64,000 nucleotides of DNA from Bacteroides stercoris ATCC 43183. GTDB taxonomy: Bacteria > Bacteroidota > Bacteroidia > Bacteroidales > Bacteroidaceae. The notes beneath the pieces were generated by a model. The model saw only the letters and a program-made list of their open reading frames with translations. It was not told the origin of the DNA and did not search any database. This document shows positions 54,011 to 62,395 of this stretch, in pieces. Both the position numbers and the translations under genes were made by a program. The stretch lies in NCBI RefSeq assembly GCF_025147325.1, contig NZ_CP102262.1, positions 2,170,001-2,234,000 of the forward strand. The letters run 5' to 3'. Positions within the stretch are counted from its first letter, which is position 1. Every line of letters starts with the position of its first letter.

Positions 54011-54820
54011 TTATTTGATGATTGTAGTAATTAAACTTGCCAATGAAACGAGCGTTCCTACTACGCTGATCCATATAGTGGTGCTATTACTGATACCGGA
54101 GTTCTTGGAAATCGTTTTATTGGGAGTGACATAAAGTATGTCATTCTGCTGCAAATAGTAATAGGGCGAATTGATGATATCACTGTCATTCAGGTTTAAG
54201 GTAATGATTTCGCGCTTTCCCTGATTGTCTTCCCGAATCAATTTTACTTTGTCGCGGATACCATATACGGTCATATCTCCTGCCATGGCAAGTGCCTCGA
54301 AAATGTTTACCTTTTCATTGGAGATGGTAAATGTGCCGGGATGGGCAACTTCACCGATAACGGAGATTTTATAGTTGACCATGCGTACGGTAACAATGGG
54401 TATTTCACGGAATTGAGGTTGGAGTTTGTCTTTTATCAATTCTTCCGCTTCGCTTTTTGTCAGACCGCCTATGTGGATATTACCGATGATAGGGAAGTCT
54501 ATGTCACCTTTATTGTCTACCAAATACTGTTGCAGTACAGGCTGGTTTGTCAGGTAGTTGTTCTCTTTGCTTAATGGACTCGTCACCGTTAAATTGAACG
54601 GTATCGCCAATTCCGGTTCTTCGGGGCAACTCACTACGATAGTAAGTAGGTCTTTCGGCATGATGCGTGCATCATATAACGGCATATCAGCTGTGCCGGT
54701 ATCTCCGGCAGCAACTTCTTGCAGTGCATCCTGAAGATAAGGAACTTTTTTATAGCTTTGACACCCTGCCAGCAATAGCGGCAACAACAATAAAATAATC
54801 AGACTTTTTCTTTTTCTCAT
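54011..54820 (-). CDS. Wza-like polysaccharide export lipoprotein
   Basis: An outer-membrane export protein of 269 residues. The lipoprotein signal LLLLPLLLAGCQSY places the lipid on Cys20. A Poly_export domain (about 55-135, with DARIMPKDLLTIVVS) and a SLBB-type domain (ISVIGEVAHPGTFTISNEKVNIFEALAMAGDMTVYG) follow. A C-terminal hydrophobic segment (about 246-266) resembles the membrane helix of Wza-type proteins. It works with the Wzc-like kinase encoded next. Confidence 0.92.
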   Translation of the reverse strand: MRKRKSLIILLLLPLLLAGCQSYKKVPYLQDALQEVAAGDTGTADMPLYDARIMPKDLLTIVVSCPEEPELAIPFNLTVTSPLSKENNYLTNQPVLQQYLVDNKGDIDFPIIGNIHIGGLTKSEAEELIKDKLQPQFREIPIVTVRMVNYKISVIGEVAHPGTFTISNEKVNIFEALAMAGDMTVYGIRDKVKLIREDNQGKREIITLNLNDSDIINSPYYYLQQNDILYVTPNKTISKNSGISNSTTIWISVVGTLVSLASLITTIIK

Positions 54821-54856
54821 GTGTTTTGATTTTTAACTCTCAGCTTTCAACTCGTT

Positions 54857-56260
54857 TTAGTAGGCTTCTTTTTCTCCTTTTACCGCATTCTTCACGGTTT
54901 TGTAGATAATGTACAGGTCGAGCATGAATGTCCAGTGTTCCAGATACCAGATGTCACGCTCCACGCGTCCTTCCATTTGCCAGAGTTCCTTGGTCTCTCC
55001 GCGGAAGCCGGTGACTTGCGCCCAACCGGTGATGCCGGGTTTGACAAGGTGGCGTACCATATACTTATCAATCAGCTTGGAGTATTCTTCGGTATGTTTC
55101 AGCATGTGCGGGCGGGGACCTACTACGGACATGTCGCCTAACAGAACGTTGATGAACTGTGGCAGTTCGTCAATGCTTGTTTTGCGCATGAAATTGCCCA
55201 AACGGGTTTTGCGCGGGTCGTTTAAAGTAGCCTGCACCTTATCGCTGTCCTTGTTGACACGCATGGAACGGAACTTATAGCACCAGAACTCCTTGTTCTC
55301 TTCGCCGCTACGCTTCTGCTTGAAGAAGATAGGTCCGGGCGAGGTTATCTTGATAGCCAGTCCTATTATGATGAAGATGATAGGAAAGATTGTGCATAGG
55401 AACAATAGTGAGAACACGATGTCGAACAGGCGTTTTGCCAACCGGTTTTCGGGTTGCGCCAACGGTTCCTGACGAATGTCCAGCACAGGTACGCTTCCTA
55501 TCAGTTCAAGGTGCATGCGCCGTTTCAGGTAGTTGCGTACGTTGGGCACGCTGTAAAAATGAATCAGGTTGTTTTCGCAGTAGCTGATGATGGGCAGAAT
55601 CTCTTTGCTATGCGAGGAAGTAAGACCGCAGTACAACTGTTCGGCCTTACTTTTCTTAAGATAAGGGATTACTTCTTGGGGAGTGCCCAGATAGCGGCAT
55701 TCCTTCGGATAATTGTCGGAAGGATGCTCGGCAAAATAGCCCACTACCTTGAAGCCGGAAGTAGGGTCGGCGGTCATCTCTTCGTAGAGTTCGACCATAT
55801 TGAATCCATCGCCCACAAGTGCAACAGTACGACGGTTGCCTCCCTTGCGGCGGTATATCTTGACGAAATGCCTGAATATGAGTCTGTATAATACAAGCAG
55901 TGCAAGGAATGCCGTATAGAATATAACGAGGAAGCGTGTAGACAAGCTGCCGAAATGCACCAGCGTGATAAGGCTGATGAATACTACCGCATGGCAGAAT
56001 GTATTGCGTACGGCACGCATTACGATGTGGTCTGCACGTACGATGCGGCGATGAAGCACGACTCCTTTGGAATAGTTACATAAGAGATAGACCAAATTCA
56101 ACAATACCAACAATTGCGGCAGTGAATCGGAGAGAAGGATACGCTGGGTATCTGTGTCCAATACATAGTACAAGGTTACAAAGAGTGCATTGAGAATGCA
56201 TAAATCACCGGCAATGATGATACTCTTGATAATTTTGTTGAAACGCAAAATTTGTTTCAT
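54857..56260 (-). CDS. Undecaprenyl-phosphate sugar phosphotransferase (capsule initiation)
   Basis: A 467-residue membrane enzyme of the WbaP/WcaJ type that starts the repeat unit by moving a sugar phosphate to undecaprenyl phosphate. Four N-terminal membrane segments (about 12-125) and a CoA-binding-like domain (RTVALVGDGFNMVELYEEM) come first. A fifth helix follows, and then the catalytic sugar transferase domain: KRLFDIVFSLLFL, KFRSMRVNKDSDKVQ, DELPQFINVLLGDMSVVGPRPHM and VKPGITGWAQVTGFRGET. It is the first gene after the invertible promoter. The sugar, glucose- or galactose-type, is not known. Confidence 0.93.
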   Translation of the reverse strand: MKQILRFNKIIKSIIIAGDLCILNALFVTLYYVLDTDTQRILLSDSLPQLLVLLNLVYLLCNYSKGVVLHRRIVRADHIVMRAVRNTFCHAVVFISLITLVHFGSLSTRFLVIFYTAFLALLVLYRLIFRHFVKIYRRKGGNRRTVALVGDGFNMVELYEEMTADPTSGFKVVGYFAEHPSDNYPKECRYLGTPQEVIPYLKKSKAEQLYCGLTSSHSKEILPIISYCENNLIHFYSVPNVRNYLKRRMHLELIGSVPVLDIRQEPLAQPENRLAKRLFDIVFSLLFLCTIFPIIFIIIGLAIKITSPGPIFFKQKRSGEENKEFWCYKFRSMRVNKDSDKVQATLNDPRKTRLGNFMRKTSIDELPQFINVLLGDMSVVGPRPHMLKHTEEYSKLIDKYMVRHLVKPGITGWAQVTGFRGETKELWQMEGRVERDIWYLEHWTFMLDLYIIYKTVKNAVKGEKEAY

Positions 56261-56346
56261 GATCTTCGTAATGTCTTATCAATCATTGAATTTTTGTAAA
56301 TAAAATAATTGATTTTCCTGTCTTATTTGTTATGATTAATTATGGG

Positions 56347-56370
56347 TTCTCTTACTTACAAGGTAAGAGA
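56347..56370. repeat. Recombination site copy 1 of the invertible capsule promoter
   Basis: 24 bp, near palindrome TTCTCTTAC-N7-GTAAGAGA with spacer TTACAAG. Same orientation as copy 2 (31 bp away) and inverted relative to copy 3, which it matches at 24 of 25 positions. Confidence 0.85.
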
Positions 56371-56377
56371 TAGCCTA

Positions 56378-56402
56378 TTCCCTTACTTACAAGGTAAGAG
56401 AA
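56378..56402. repeat. Recombination site copy 2
   Basis: 25 bp, TTCCCTTAC-N7-GTAAGAGAA with spacer TTACAAG. One base differs from the complement of copy 3. Copies 1 and 2 are direct repeats, so recombination between them would delete 31 bp. Confidence 0.85.
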
Positions 56403-56417
56403 CCATTATTTCGTTTG

Positions 56418-56446
56418 CAAAGGTATGAAAAATATTATCATTACAA
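56418..56446 (-). promoter_or_regulatory. Promoter of the capsule operon (ON orientation)
   Basis: On the minus strand TTG at 56444-56446, an 18-nt spacer, then TACCTTTG at 56418-56425. Transcription would start near 56411 and run through copies 2 and 1 into the sugar phosphotransferase gene, with a leader of about 150 nt. Confidence 0.75.
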
Positions 56447-56681
56447 GCAAAAAAATATTTATTTTTAAATCTCGAATACCCATCATAACTACTCATAAAA
56501 AGGCATAAAACATATTTTAAAAGTATTAAATATTTACATGTCTCATTGTGTACATTGCTTTTGTTTAACAAAGTTTCAAAAATGTCATTTCGCTTCCATG
56601 CCTTTATAGAAGCCTAAGGGATACAATGGGAAAAGTGCTTTTTATGTTATTATAAAAAGCTTTTTTACAGTATTTTATTCA

Positions 56682-56706
56682 TTCTCTTACCTTGTAAGTA
56701 AGAGAA
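56682..56706. repeat. Recombination site copy 3
   Basis: 25 bp with perfect arms TTCTCTTAC and GTAAGAGAA around the spacer CTTGTAA, which is the reverse complement of the spacer in copies 1 and 2. A 9-7-9 layout is typical of tyrosine recombinase core sites. Confidence 0.88.
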
Positions 56707-56767
56707 TGAACTATCTATGAAACAATTTTATATAGCAAGTAATATTAATTTACATGCTATTTTTATT

Positions 56768-57703
56768 CTATTCCCTTTTTTTTCTCTTTTTCTTTTTGGA
56801 GTGAATGGTGGAAATTACCTTCCGGTTGGCTTTGCTCATTGCATTATTGTTAAAAGAAGAGAGGTATACGTGTGTCACCTTTTCGGAACTATGTCCCAGC
56901 CCTTCGCTTATCATGGCAATGGCTACTCCTTCTTCTTTGGCGGTGGTGGCCCAACTGTGGCGTGCCACGTAGGAGGTGAGCGGCACACTCAGGCGCAGCA
57001 TCTTGGATAGCCGGTGCAGGTGCTGGTTGTAAAGACGCAGAGCGCTTTTGTACTGCCGGTAGCCTTCCGGACCGACCGCTGAGAGTATGGGCAGAAGGTA
57101 AGGAGAGGGGGAGTGCTTGTCGGTGTAGCGTCGCAGAATCTCGGCGGCGTACGGTTCGAGGTAGACCGATAGCTGCTGGCGGGTCTTGCGGCGGTAGTAG
57201 TAAATGGTATTGTGTTTCATGTCCGTTTTGCGGAGATGAACCAGGTCGACAAACGGAATGCCTCTCAGGTAGAAGCTGAGCAGGAATAAATCGCGGCTGA
57301 AGCGCAGGTGGGGGGAGTGTTCCAGATTCAGTTGCGAGAGACGCCGTATAAGGGCGGGGGAGATGGCACGTTTGGCGGTAGGCTCGTAGCCTGTGAATAC
57401 GAAGCGGAACAGCTCGTCGGCAGGTATCGTATCGGGAATGCCTTGCTGGTATGCCTGGTTGAATATGGAACGCAGCATGCGCATATAGGCGGAGATGGTA
57501 TTGTGGCGCCGGCCTTTCTGCAACAGGCTTTCTTCGTATCGTTTTATCATTCCCGCCGTCACTTCCTTGAAGGTAAGGGGGATGTCGCCGGTAAAATTCC
57601 GGAAACTGTTGATGGCGCCGGAATACAGGTTGGCTGTGCCGTAGCGGCCGGCGCTTCTGGCTTCTTCGATTGCGCTTTGCGCAAAAGTGTATATGGTAGT
57701 CAT
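56768..57703 (-). CDS. Tyrosine recombinase, likely invertase of the adjacent promoter
   Basis: A 311-residue site-specific recombinase. I start it at 57703 (MTTIYTFAQSAIEEARSAGRY), since an in-frame Met 13 codons upstream adds an atypical stretch. A SAM-like core-binding domain (about 1-100) precedes the catalytic domain. The latter has LLSFYLRGIPFVDLVHLRKTDM (first Arg region), YVARHSWATTAKEEGVAIAMISEGLGHSSEKVTHVYL with the H-x-x-R-like block, the GH pair and the nucleophile Tyr in HVYL. The tail is strongly basic. Its 3' end faces the invertible segment, so it most likely acts on these sites. Confidence 0.88.
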   Translation of the reverse strand: MTTIYTFAQSAIEEARSAGRYGTANLYSGAINSFRNFTGDIPLTFKEVTAGMIKRYEESLLQKGRRHNTISAYMRMLRSIFNQAYQQGIPDTIPADELFRFVFTGYEPTAKRAISPALIRRLSQLNLEHSPHLRFSRDLFLLSFYLRGIPFVDLVHLRKTDMKHNTIYYYRRKTRQQLSVYLEPYAAEILRRYTDKHSPSPYLLPILSAVGPEGYRQYKSALRLYNQHLHRLSKMLRLSVPLTSYVARHSWATTAKEEGVAIAMISEGLGHSSEKVTHVYLSSFNNNAMSKANRKVISTIHSKKKKRKKRE

Positions 57704-57744
57704 AATCTGAATTTTAAGTTGGATAACGAGCTTGATAAACAAGC

Positions 57745-57768
57745 TATCTCAAAAAAAGATTTGAGATA
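57745..57768. other. Short perfect inverted repeat before the recombinase gene
   Basis: Arms TATCTCAAA and TTTGAGATA with a 6-nt spacer lie about 40 nt upstream of the recombinase start. It could be a regulator site or a leader hairpin. The remaining gap to 57913 shows no gene. Confidence 0.4.
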
Positions 57769-57913
57769 AGACGGGTTTAAGAGTCCGTTTAAATTTTGTT
57801 CAGCTTCTTTGGGAAGTTCTTTTTGAAGAAAATTCAAAGGGACTCCGTATATAGAAAGGGTAAATATTCTATATGGATTCAGATTATGACCGGTCCGGGC
57901 ATTCCCGTAAAAA

Positions 57914-58498
57914 TCAGAGTATGCCCGAACGTACCCGGCTTAAGGTCTCTGGAGTCATCAGCAGGTAGGAGGCTATGTGCGACAGAGGGGCGCGCTTGAT
58001 GACTTCCGGCTGTTGTTCCATCAGCTGGCTGTAGCGTTCGCGTGCTGTCTCGAACCGCCAGGAATCAGCTTTGATTTGTGAAACAATAAGGGAATATTCG
58101 AGTATCTTGCGATAGAACATATTGATTTCCCACGATATTTCGGTAAGAAGCATCAGCTTGTCATAGGGCAGCAGGTAGACCACGCTGTCTTCGAGCGCTT
58201 CAATCATGAGGTGGGTGGGCTCTTTCTTCAGCGTGCTTTCAATGCAGATGACGATACATCCTTCGTAGGAGAAATGCTCGGTGACGTCTTTTCCGTTTTT
58301 GTAATAGAACTGGCGCAACATGCCTTTGCCAACGAGTACGATATTATGGCTTACCTGTCTCTCTTTCAGTAAAAGTTCGCCTTTTTCCACTTCTCTGCGG
58401 ATCAGGATTTCTTCCAACTGCCGTCTGCCTTCGGGCGCCATGCCGGGATAGCGGGAGTTGACGGTGGCATTCACTGTTTCTTTGAGTAATGTGTCCAT
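57914..58498 (-). CDS. Crp/Fnr family transcriptional regulator
   Basis: A 194-residue regulator. A cyclic-nucleotide-binding-like beta-roll (about 25-115) contains EKGELLLKERQVSHNIVLVGKGMLRQFYYKNGKDVTEHFSYEG and the dimer helix follows (about 120-150). The C-terminal helix-turn-helix is short: PLSHIASYLLMTPETLSRVRSGIL, the usual form in Bacteroides Crp-like proteins. It lacks the Cys residues of Fnr sensors. It is divergent from the MATE transporter gene and may control it. Confidence 0.88.
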   Translation of the reverse strand: MDTLLKETVNATVNSRYPGMAPEGRRQLEEILIRREVEKGELLLKERQVSHNIVLVGKGMLRQFYYKNGKDVTEHFSYEGCIVICIESTLKKEPTHLMIEALEDSVVYLLPYDKLMLLTEISWEINMFYRKILEYSLIVSQIKADSWRFETARERYSQLMEQQPEVIKRAPLSHIASYLLMTPETLSRVRSGIL

Positions 58499-58533
58499 AA
58501 TGGTTATGCAGGTTTGGGTGTCATTTAGCGTGG

Positions 58534-58541
58534 CAAAGGTA
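58534..58541 (-). promoter_or_regulatory. -7 box of the Crp-family gene
   Basis: TACCTTTG on the minus strand, 36 nt before the start codon. A TTG 22 nt further upstream is slightly too far but may serve. Confidence 0.5.
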
Positions 58542-58567
58542 GCAAAAAATATTTGATATGCGTCAAG

Positions 58568-58596
58568 TTGTTCTCCCTTTCCTTTCCGTATCTTTG
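58568..58596 (+). promoter_or_regulatory. Promoter of the MATE transporter gene
   Basis: TTG at 58568-58570, 18 nt, TATCTTTG at 58589-58596, a good match. The ATG follows at 58627. Confidence 0.65.
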
Positions 58597-58626
58597 CACG
58601 ATTTTTATCATAGCGCTTCTACAACA

Positions 58627-59967
58627 ATGATACAGCAGGAGAATCTGAAGAAACGGCTTGCCAGGCTGGCGGCCCCCATTTTCATAGAGACATTATTAAT
58701 CATGATGCTTGGCGCGGTGGATACCGTTATGCTGAGCCGCCATTCGGACAACAGTGTGGCTGCCGTAGGGGTGGTCAATCAGATTATCATGCTGACTTTC
58801 CTGGTGTTTGAGGTGATTAATCTCGGTACTTCCGTGTTGTGTTCGCAGTATCTCGGCGCACGGCTGCATAAACAGGTGGTGCAGGTGGTGGGAGTATCTC
58901 TCCTGGTGAACTTCGCGGTGGGTGTAGGCATCAGCATGCTGCTGTTTGGGTGTGCGGAGCCTATCCTGCGGCTGATGGGGCTGGGGCCCGAACTGATGCA
59001 GGACGGCATGGACTATATGCGTATTGTAGGGGCGTTCGCCTTTTTCCAGGCATTGTCGCTTACTCTTTCCGCTTCGTTGCGCAGCGCCAACAAGGCGGTG
59101 TATCCGATGCTGGTGACGGTGGTGGTGAATGTGCTGAATATAATAGGTAACTATTCCTTGATTTTCGGACGTTTCGGCTTTCCGGAATTGGGAGTGGAGG
59201 GGGCGGCCATCTCTACGGCTTTCAGTAGAGGGGTGTCCATGGTGATCCTGTTTGTAATCTTGTTCCGCAAGCATATCCACCGTTTCCCGCCGGCCTACTT
59301 CCGTCCGTTCCCTTGGGTGGAGTTGAAGAACCTGATGAAGGTGGGGCTGCCTTCTGCCGGCGAGCAGCTTTCTTACAGTTCGTCGCAGGTGGTGATTACT
59401 TATTTCATTAACATGCTGGGAGTGGAAGCGCTTGCCACGCGTACTTATTGTGTCAATATCATCATGTTTGCTTATCTGTTTAGCATCTCCATGGCACAGG
59501 GCGGGGCGATATGCATCGGGCATCTGATAGGGGAGAAGAAACCGCGGGCGGCTTTCCTGATGGGGAAATATGTAATGAAGAAGTCGGTGATGATAACCGT
59601 GATTCTGTCTTGTATTCTTGCTCTTTTCGGACATGTTATTTTCGGTTGGCTGACGTCCAATGCCGAGATTATAAAGATGGGGGTTACCATTCTGGTTATT
59701 GATATTGTGCTGGAGATAGGGCGTCCTGTCAATATCTTCGCGACGAATGCGCTGCGTGCGGCGGGCGATGTGAATTATCCGTTCTATGTAGGGTTGGTGG
59801 TGATGTGGAGTGTAGCCGTAGGGCTTGGCTATCTGTTCGGCATTCCGTTGGGTTGGGGCATTTGCGGCATGTGGGTAGCGTTTTTGCTGGATGAAAATAT
59901 CCGCGGGGCTATTTTTGTGCGCCGTTGGTACAGCATGAAATGGGCAAGCAAGAGTTTTATAAGATAA
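58627..59967 (+). CDS. MATE family efflux transporter
   Basis: A 446-residue, 12-helix antiporter exporting drugs or metabolites with Na+ or H+. I place the start at 58627 (MIQQENLKKRLARLAAPIF), downstream of the promoter; earlier in-frame codons overlap the -7 box. Two MatE domains are seen, with LGAVDTVMLSRHSDNSVAAVGVVNQ and GLPSAGEQLSYSSSQVVITYFINMLGVEALATRTY as matching starts. The substrate is unknown. Divergent from the Crp-family gene. Confidence 0.92.
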   Translation: MIQQENLKKRLARLAAPIFIETLLIMMLGAVDTVMLSRHSDNSVAAVGVVNQIIMLTFLVFEVINLGTSVLCSQYLGARLHKQVVQVVGVSLLVNFAVGVGISMLLFGCAEPILRLMGLGPELMQDGMDYMRIVGAFAFFQALSLTLSASLRSANKAVYPMLVTVVVNVLNIIGNYSLIFGRFGFPELGVEGAAISTAFSRGVSMVILFVILFRKHIHRFPPAYFRPFPWVELKNLMKVGLPSAGEQLSYSSSQVVITYFINMLGVEALATRTYCVNIIMFAYLFSISMAQGGAICIGHLIGEKKPRAAFLMGKYVMKKSVMITVILSCILALFGHVIFGWLTSNAEIIKMGVTILVIDIVLEIGRPVNIFATNALRAAGDVNYPFYVGLVVMWSVAVGLGYLFGIPLGWGICGMWVAFLLDENIRGAIFVRRWYSMKWASKSFIR

Positions 59968-60168
59968 TGCTTAGGGAGGAAAGGCCGGTTTTCTTTATGG
60001 GAAGTAAACGGGTGTGTGCAGGTAAAGATAGGGAAACTGAACGGGGATACTCTAAAAGGTGCCTGAGAAAATACTTTTTGCCGAAAAATTAAACAGCGTA
60101 TTGTGTTTTGAGTGTTAGCGTGTTATCTCTTTTCCTGCAAAAATACTGAAAAAAATATGCGGGAAAGA

Positions 60169-60200
60169 TTTGCATAGTCCAAAAGTTTGCCATACATTTG
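60169..60200 (+). promoter_or_regulatory. Promoter of the tRNA cluster
   Basis: TTTG at 60169-60172, 20 nt, TACATTTG at 60193-60200. Transcription would start about 25 nt before the first tRNA. Confidence 0.65.
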
Positions 60201-60232
60201 CACCGCATTTGAGAACAAATGTTGGTTACTAA

Positions 60233-60319
60233 GGAAGTTTGGGTGAGTGGCTGAAACCACCAGTTTGCTAAACTGACGTACGGGTAACCGTACCGGGGGT
60301 TCGAATCCCCCAGCTTCCG
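60233..60319 (+). tRNA. tRNA-Ser (anticodon GCT)
   Basis: Class II tRNA with acceptor arms GGAAGTT and AGCTTCC plus discriminator G, anticodon loop TTTGCTAA, a long variable arm (GTACGGG...CCGTAC) and the T loop GTTCGAATC. CCA is not encoded. Confidence 0.95.
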
Positions 60320-60329
60320 CAAGGAACTG

Positions 60330-60360
60330 AAAGCATCGGTCTGAAAGAACCGATGCTTTT
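60330..60360 (+). terminator. Hairpin between tRNA-Ser and tRNA-Glu
   Basis: AAGCATCGGT and ACCGATGCTT pair and TTT follows. It may act as a partial terminator or processing signal. Confidence 0.6.
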
Positions 60361-60373
60361 CTAAAAAAAACTT

Positions 60374-60445
60374 GGTGGATTCGTCTAACGGTTAGGACAC
60401 ATGCCTCTCACGCATGCAATACGAGTTCGATTCTCGTATCCACTA
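60374..60445 (+). tRNA. tRNA-Glu (anticodon CTC)
   Basis: 72-nt cloverleaf with acceptor arms GGTGGAT and ATCCACT, anticodon loop CCTCTCA, T loop GTTCGATTC. CTC is the less common Glu anticodon. Confidence 0.93.
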
Positions 60446-60461
60446 CATAAAGCAAATAAAC

Positions 60462-60534
60462 GCACTCTTAGCTCAGTTGGTAGAGCAACTGACTCTTAAT
60501 CAGTGGGTCCAGGGTTCGAATCCCTGAGGGTGTA
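60462..60534 (+). tRNA. tRNA-Lys (anticodon CTT)
   Basis: 73-nt cloverleaf with acceptor arms GCACTCT and AGGGTGT, D arm AGCTCAGTTGGTAGAGC, anticodon loop ACTCTTAA and T loop GTTCGAATC. Confidence 0.94.
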
Positions 60535-60548
60535 CAAGGCACAGTTAT

Positions 60549-60592
60549 AAAGACTCTAGGATTTATTTTTCTGGAGTCTTTTGTTTTTTTGT
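60549..60592 (+). terminator. Terminator after the tRNA cluster
   Basis: AAAGACTC...GAGTCTTT hairpin followed by TGTTTTTTT. It ends the tRNA transcript. The gap from here to 60818 is AT-rich and shows no gene. Confidence 0.75.
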
Positions 60593-60818
60593 AGATTACA
60601 AGTTTAAGATTGCTGATTTATATTTTTTATATAGACTACAAGTATTGTTGTGCCGATTTAGTTTGCTATTTGCAGAACTTGATTTTAGAATAATATCATT
60701 TTATAATAAAGAAATAAAAGAAGAACTATTAGTGATTATTGTCATAGGCAATAGAATGGGTTGTACTGTTTCGCTAAGTAGTTGTTTTTAATAATTTTGT
60801 TATTAATAAATTTAGAGT

Positions 60819-62345
60819 ATGTCTAATCAAGAGTCAAATAGTAAACGAATAGCTAAAAATACGTTGTTACTCTATTTTAGAATGATTCTTATCATGGTGG
60901 TTTCTTTATATACCAGTAGAGTTATTCTGAATGAATTAGGGGTAGAAGATTTTGGTATTTATAATTTGGTGGCTGGTGTAGTTGTATTATTTTCTTTTTT
61001 AAGTAATGCCATGGTTACCGCTACGCAGCGGTATTTGAGCGTAGCCATCGGAAAAGGAGATGAAAAATATATCCAGTCTATTTTCTCTACTTCACTTCTT
61101 TCTCATTTTATTTTAATTCTTTTTATTGTTTTTGTTGCAGAAACGGTTGGACTTTGGTTTGTAAATACTAAGTTGGAAATTCCTGTGGATAGAATGTATG
61201 CTACCAATGTAATTTATCAGTTAGCAATTGCTACAACCAGTGTGAATATTATTCGTATTCCTTATAATGCTAGTATTATAGCTAATGAGCGGATGGCCTT
61301 CTTTGCCTATATAAGTATTGTGGAAACATTCTTAAAGCTGTTGGTTGTATGGGTATTGGCAATAACATCAGGTGATAAACTAGTTGTTTATTCTGTTTTA
61401 TTGTTGCTAGTTGTTATTATTATCGATATTGCTTATTGGTATTATTGTCATAGATTTCTTGTAGCTAATAAATTTTATTTGAAAACAAATAAAAAACTTT
61501 TTGTGGAATTAACGAGTTTTTCTGTCTGGAATTTATTTGGCGGATTGGCAGATGTGGGCTATAAGCAAGGAACTAATATAATTTTAAATCTTTTTTGGGG
61601 AGTATCGATCAATGCAGTATTAGGTATTACCAATCAAATACGTAATGCTGTTGTTTCTTTTATTGGAAATTTGCAGTTGGCTGTTAATCCTCAAATAGTA
61701 AAATCTTATGCTTTGGGTGATTATGAATATTTTAAAACATTGGTATACCGTATATCTAAATATTCCTATTTTTTAATGTTGATAATTGTATTTCCTATAA
61801 TTTTCAATATTGACTTAATATTAGAGATATGGTTAGAAAATCCTCCTAAGCATACAGCTGTTTTTGCGATATTAACTTCTGTATTTTGTTTGGTTGACTC
61901 TTTAACAGGACCATTATGGGCAGCCATGCAAGCAGGTGGAAAAATTAAAAGATTTCAAATTGTTACTGGTATTTGCTTATTATTGAATTTACCTGTTAGT
62001 TATTTGTTTTTAATGTATGGATATGTTCCAAGTGTAGTCTTAATTATACAAATTGTTATTACAGGTTTTACAGTCGGAGTTCGTGTCTTGTTTGTTAAAT
62101 ATTACTTGCAATTCTCAATTCGTAACTATGTTAGGGAGGTGATATTTCCCATTGTGTTTGTAACAGCATTATCTTTACCTATAGCCTTATACATCTATGC
62201 AGGAACAGGAGGATATTATAGATTGCTTTTATTTATATTATTTGTGCCTATTATGTGCTGTATAATATATGTTTGTGGAACGTGTAAAAGTGAAAAAGAA
62301 ATGGTTATGCGAACAATACGAACTAAATTTCTAAAGAGAAAATAG
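60819..62345 (+). CDS. Polysaccharide flippase (Wzx-like)
   Basis: A 508-residue membrane protein with 12-14 hydrophobic helices of the MOP superfamily. RIAKNTLLLYFRMILIMVVSLYTSRVILNELGVEDFGIYNLVAGVVVLFSFLSNAM is the typical start of Bacteroidetes O-antigen/capsule flippases. It should move undecaprenyl-linked repeat units across the inner membrane. It opens an AT-rich polysaccharide locus; the block at 39-45 kb has no flippase, so this gene may serve either locus. Confidence 0.88.
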   Translation: MSNQESNSKRIAKNTLLLYFRMILIMVVSLYTSRVILNELGVEDFGIYNLVAGVVVLFSFLSNAMVTATQRYLSVAIGKGDEKYIQSIFSTSLLSHFILILFIVFVAETVGLWFVNTKLEIPVDRMYATNVIYQLAIATTSVNIIRIPYNASIIANERMAFFAYISIVETFLKLLVVWVLAITSGDKLVVYSVLLLLVVIIIDIAYWYYCHRFLVANKFYLKTNKKLFVELTSFSVWNLFGGLADVGYKQGTNIILNLFWGVSINAVLGITNQIRNAVVSFIGNLQLAVNPQIVKSYALGDYEYFKTLVYRISKYSYFLMLIIVFPIIFNIDLILEIWLENPPKHTAVFAILTSVFCLVDSLTGPLWAAMQAGGKIKRFQIVTGICLLLNLPVSYLFLMYGYVPSVVLIIQIVITGFTVGVRVLFVKYYLQFSIRNYVREVIFPIVFVTALSLPIALYIYAGTGGYYRLLLFILFVPIMCCIIYVCGTCKSEKEMVMRTIRTKFLKRK

Positions 62346-62395
62346 TAGTATTTTGTTGGTAAAAACGTTTGAAGAAATGATTAAAAATTATATTA

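Larger units (their letters stand above)
56347..56706. promoter_or_regulatory. Invertible promoter segment of the capsule operon
   Basis: About 0.3 kb bounded by inverted copies of a recombination site: copy 1 and copy 2 on the left, copy 3 on the right. The sole clear promoter inside points left towards the capsule genes, so the sequenced state is ON. A tyrosine recombinase gene begins 62 nt beyond copy 3. Invertible capsule promoters are established in Bacteroides; inversion here is predicted from the repeats, not observed. Confidence 0.85.

Noticed and set aside
56261..56767. Serine invertase (Mpi-like) site as in B. fragilis capsule loci
   Set aside because: The 9-7-9 site layout and the adjacent gene both point to a tyrosine recombinase; no serine recombinase lies in the window.
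60233..60534. tRNA cluster as the attachment site of an integrated element
   Set aside because: No integrase, no repeat of a tRNA 3' end further right in the window, and a normal terminator follows.
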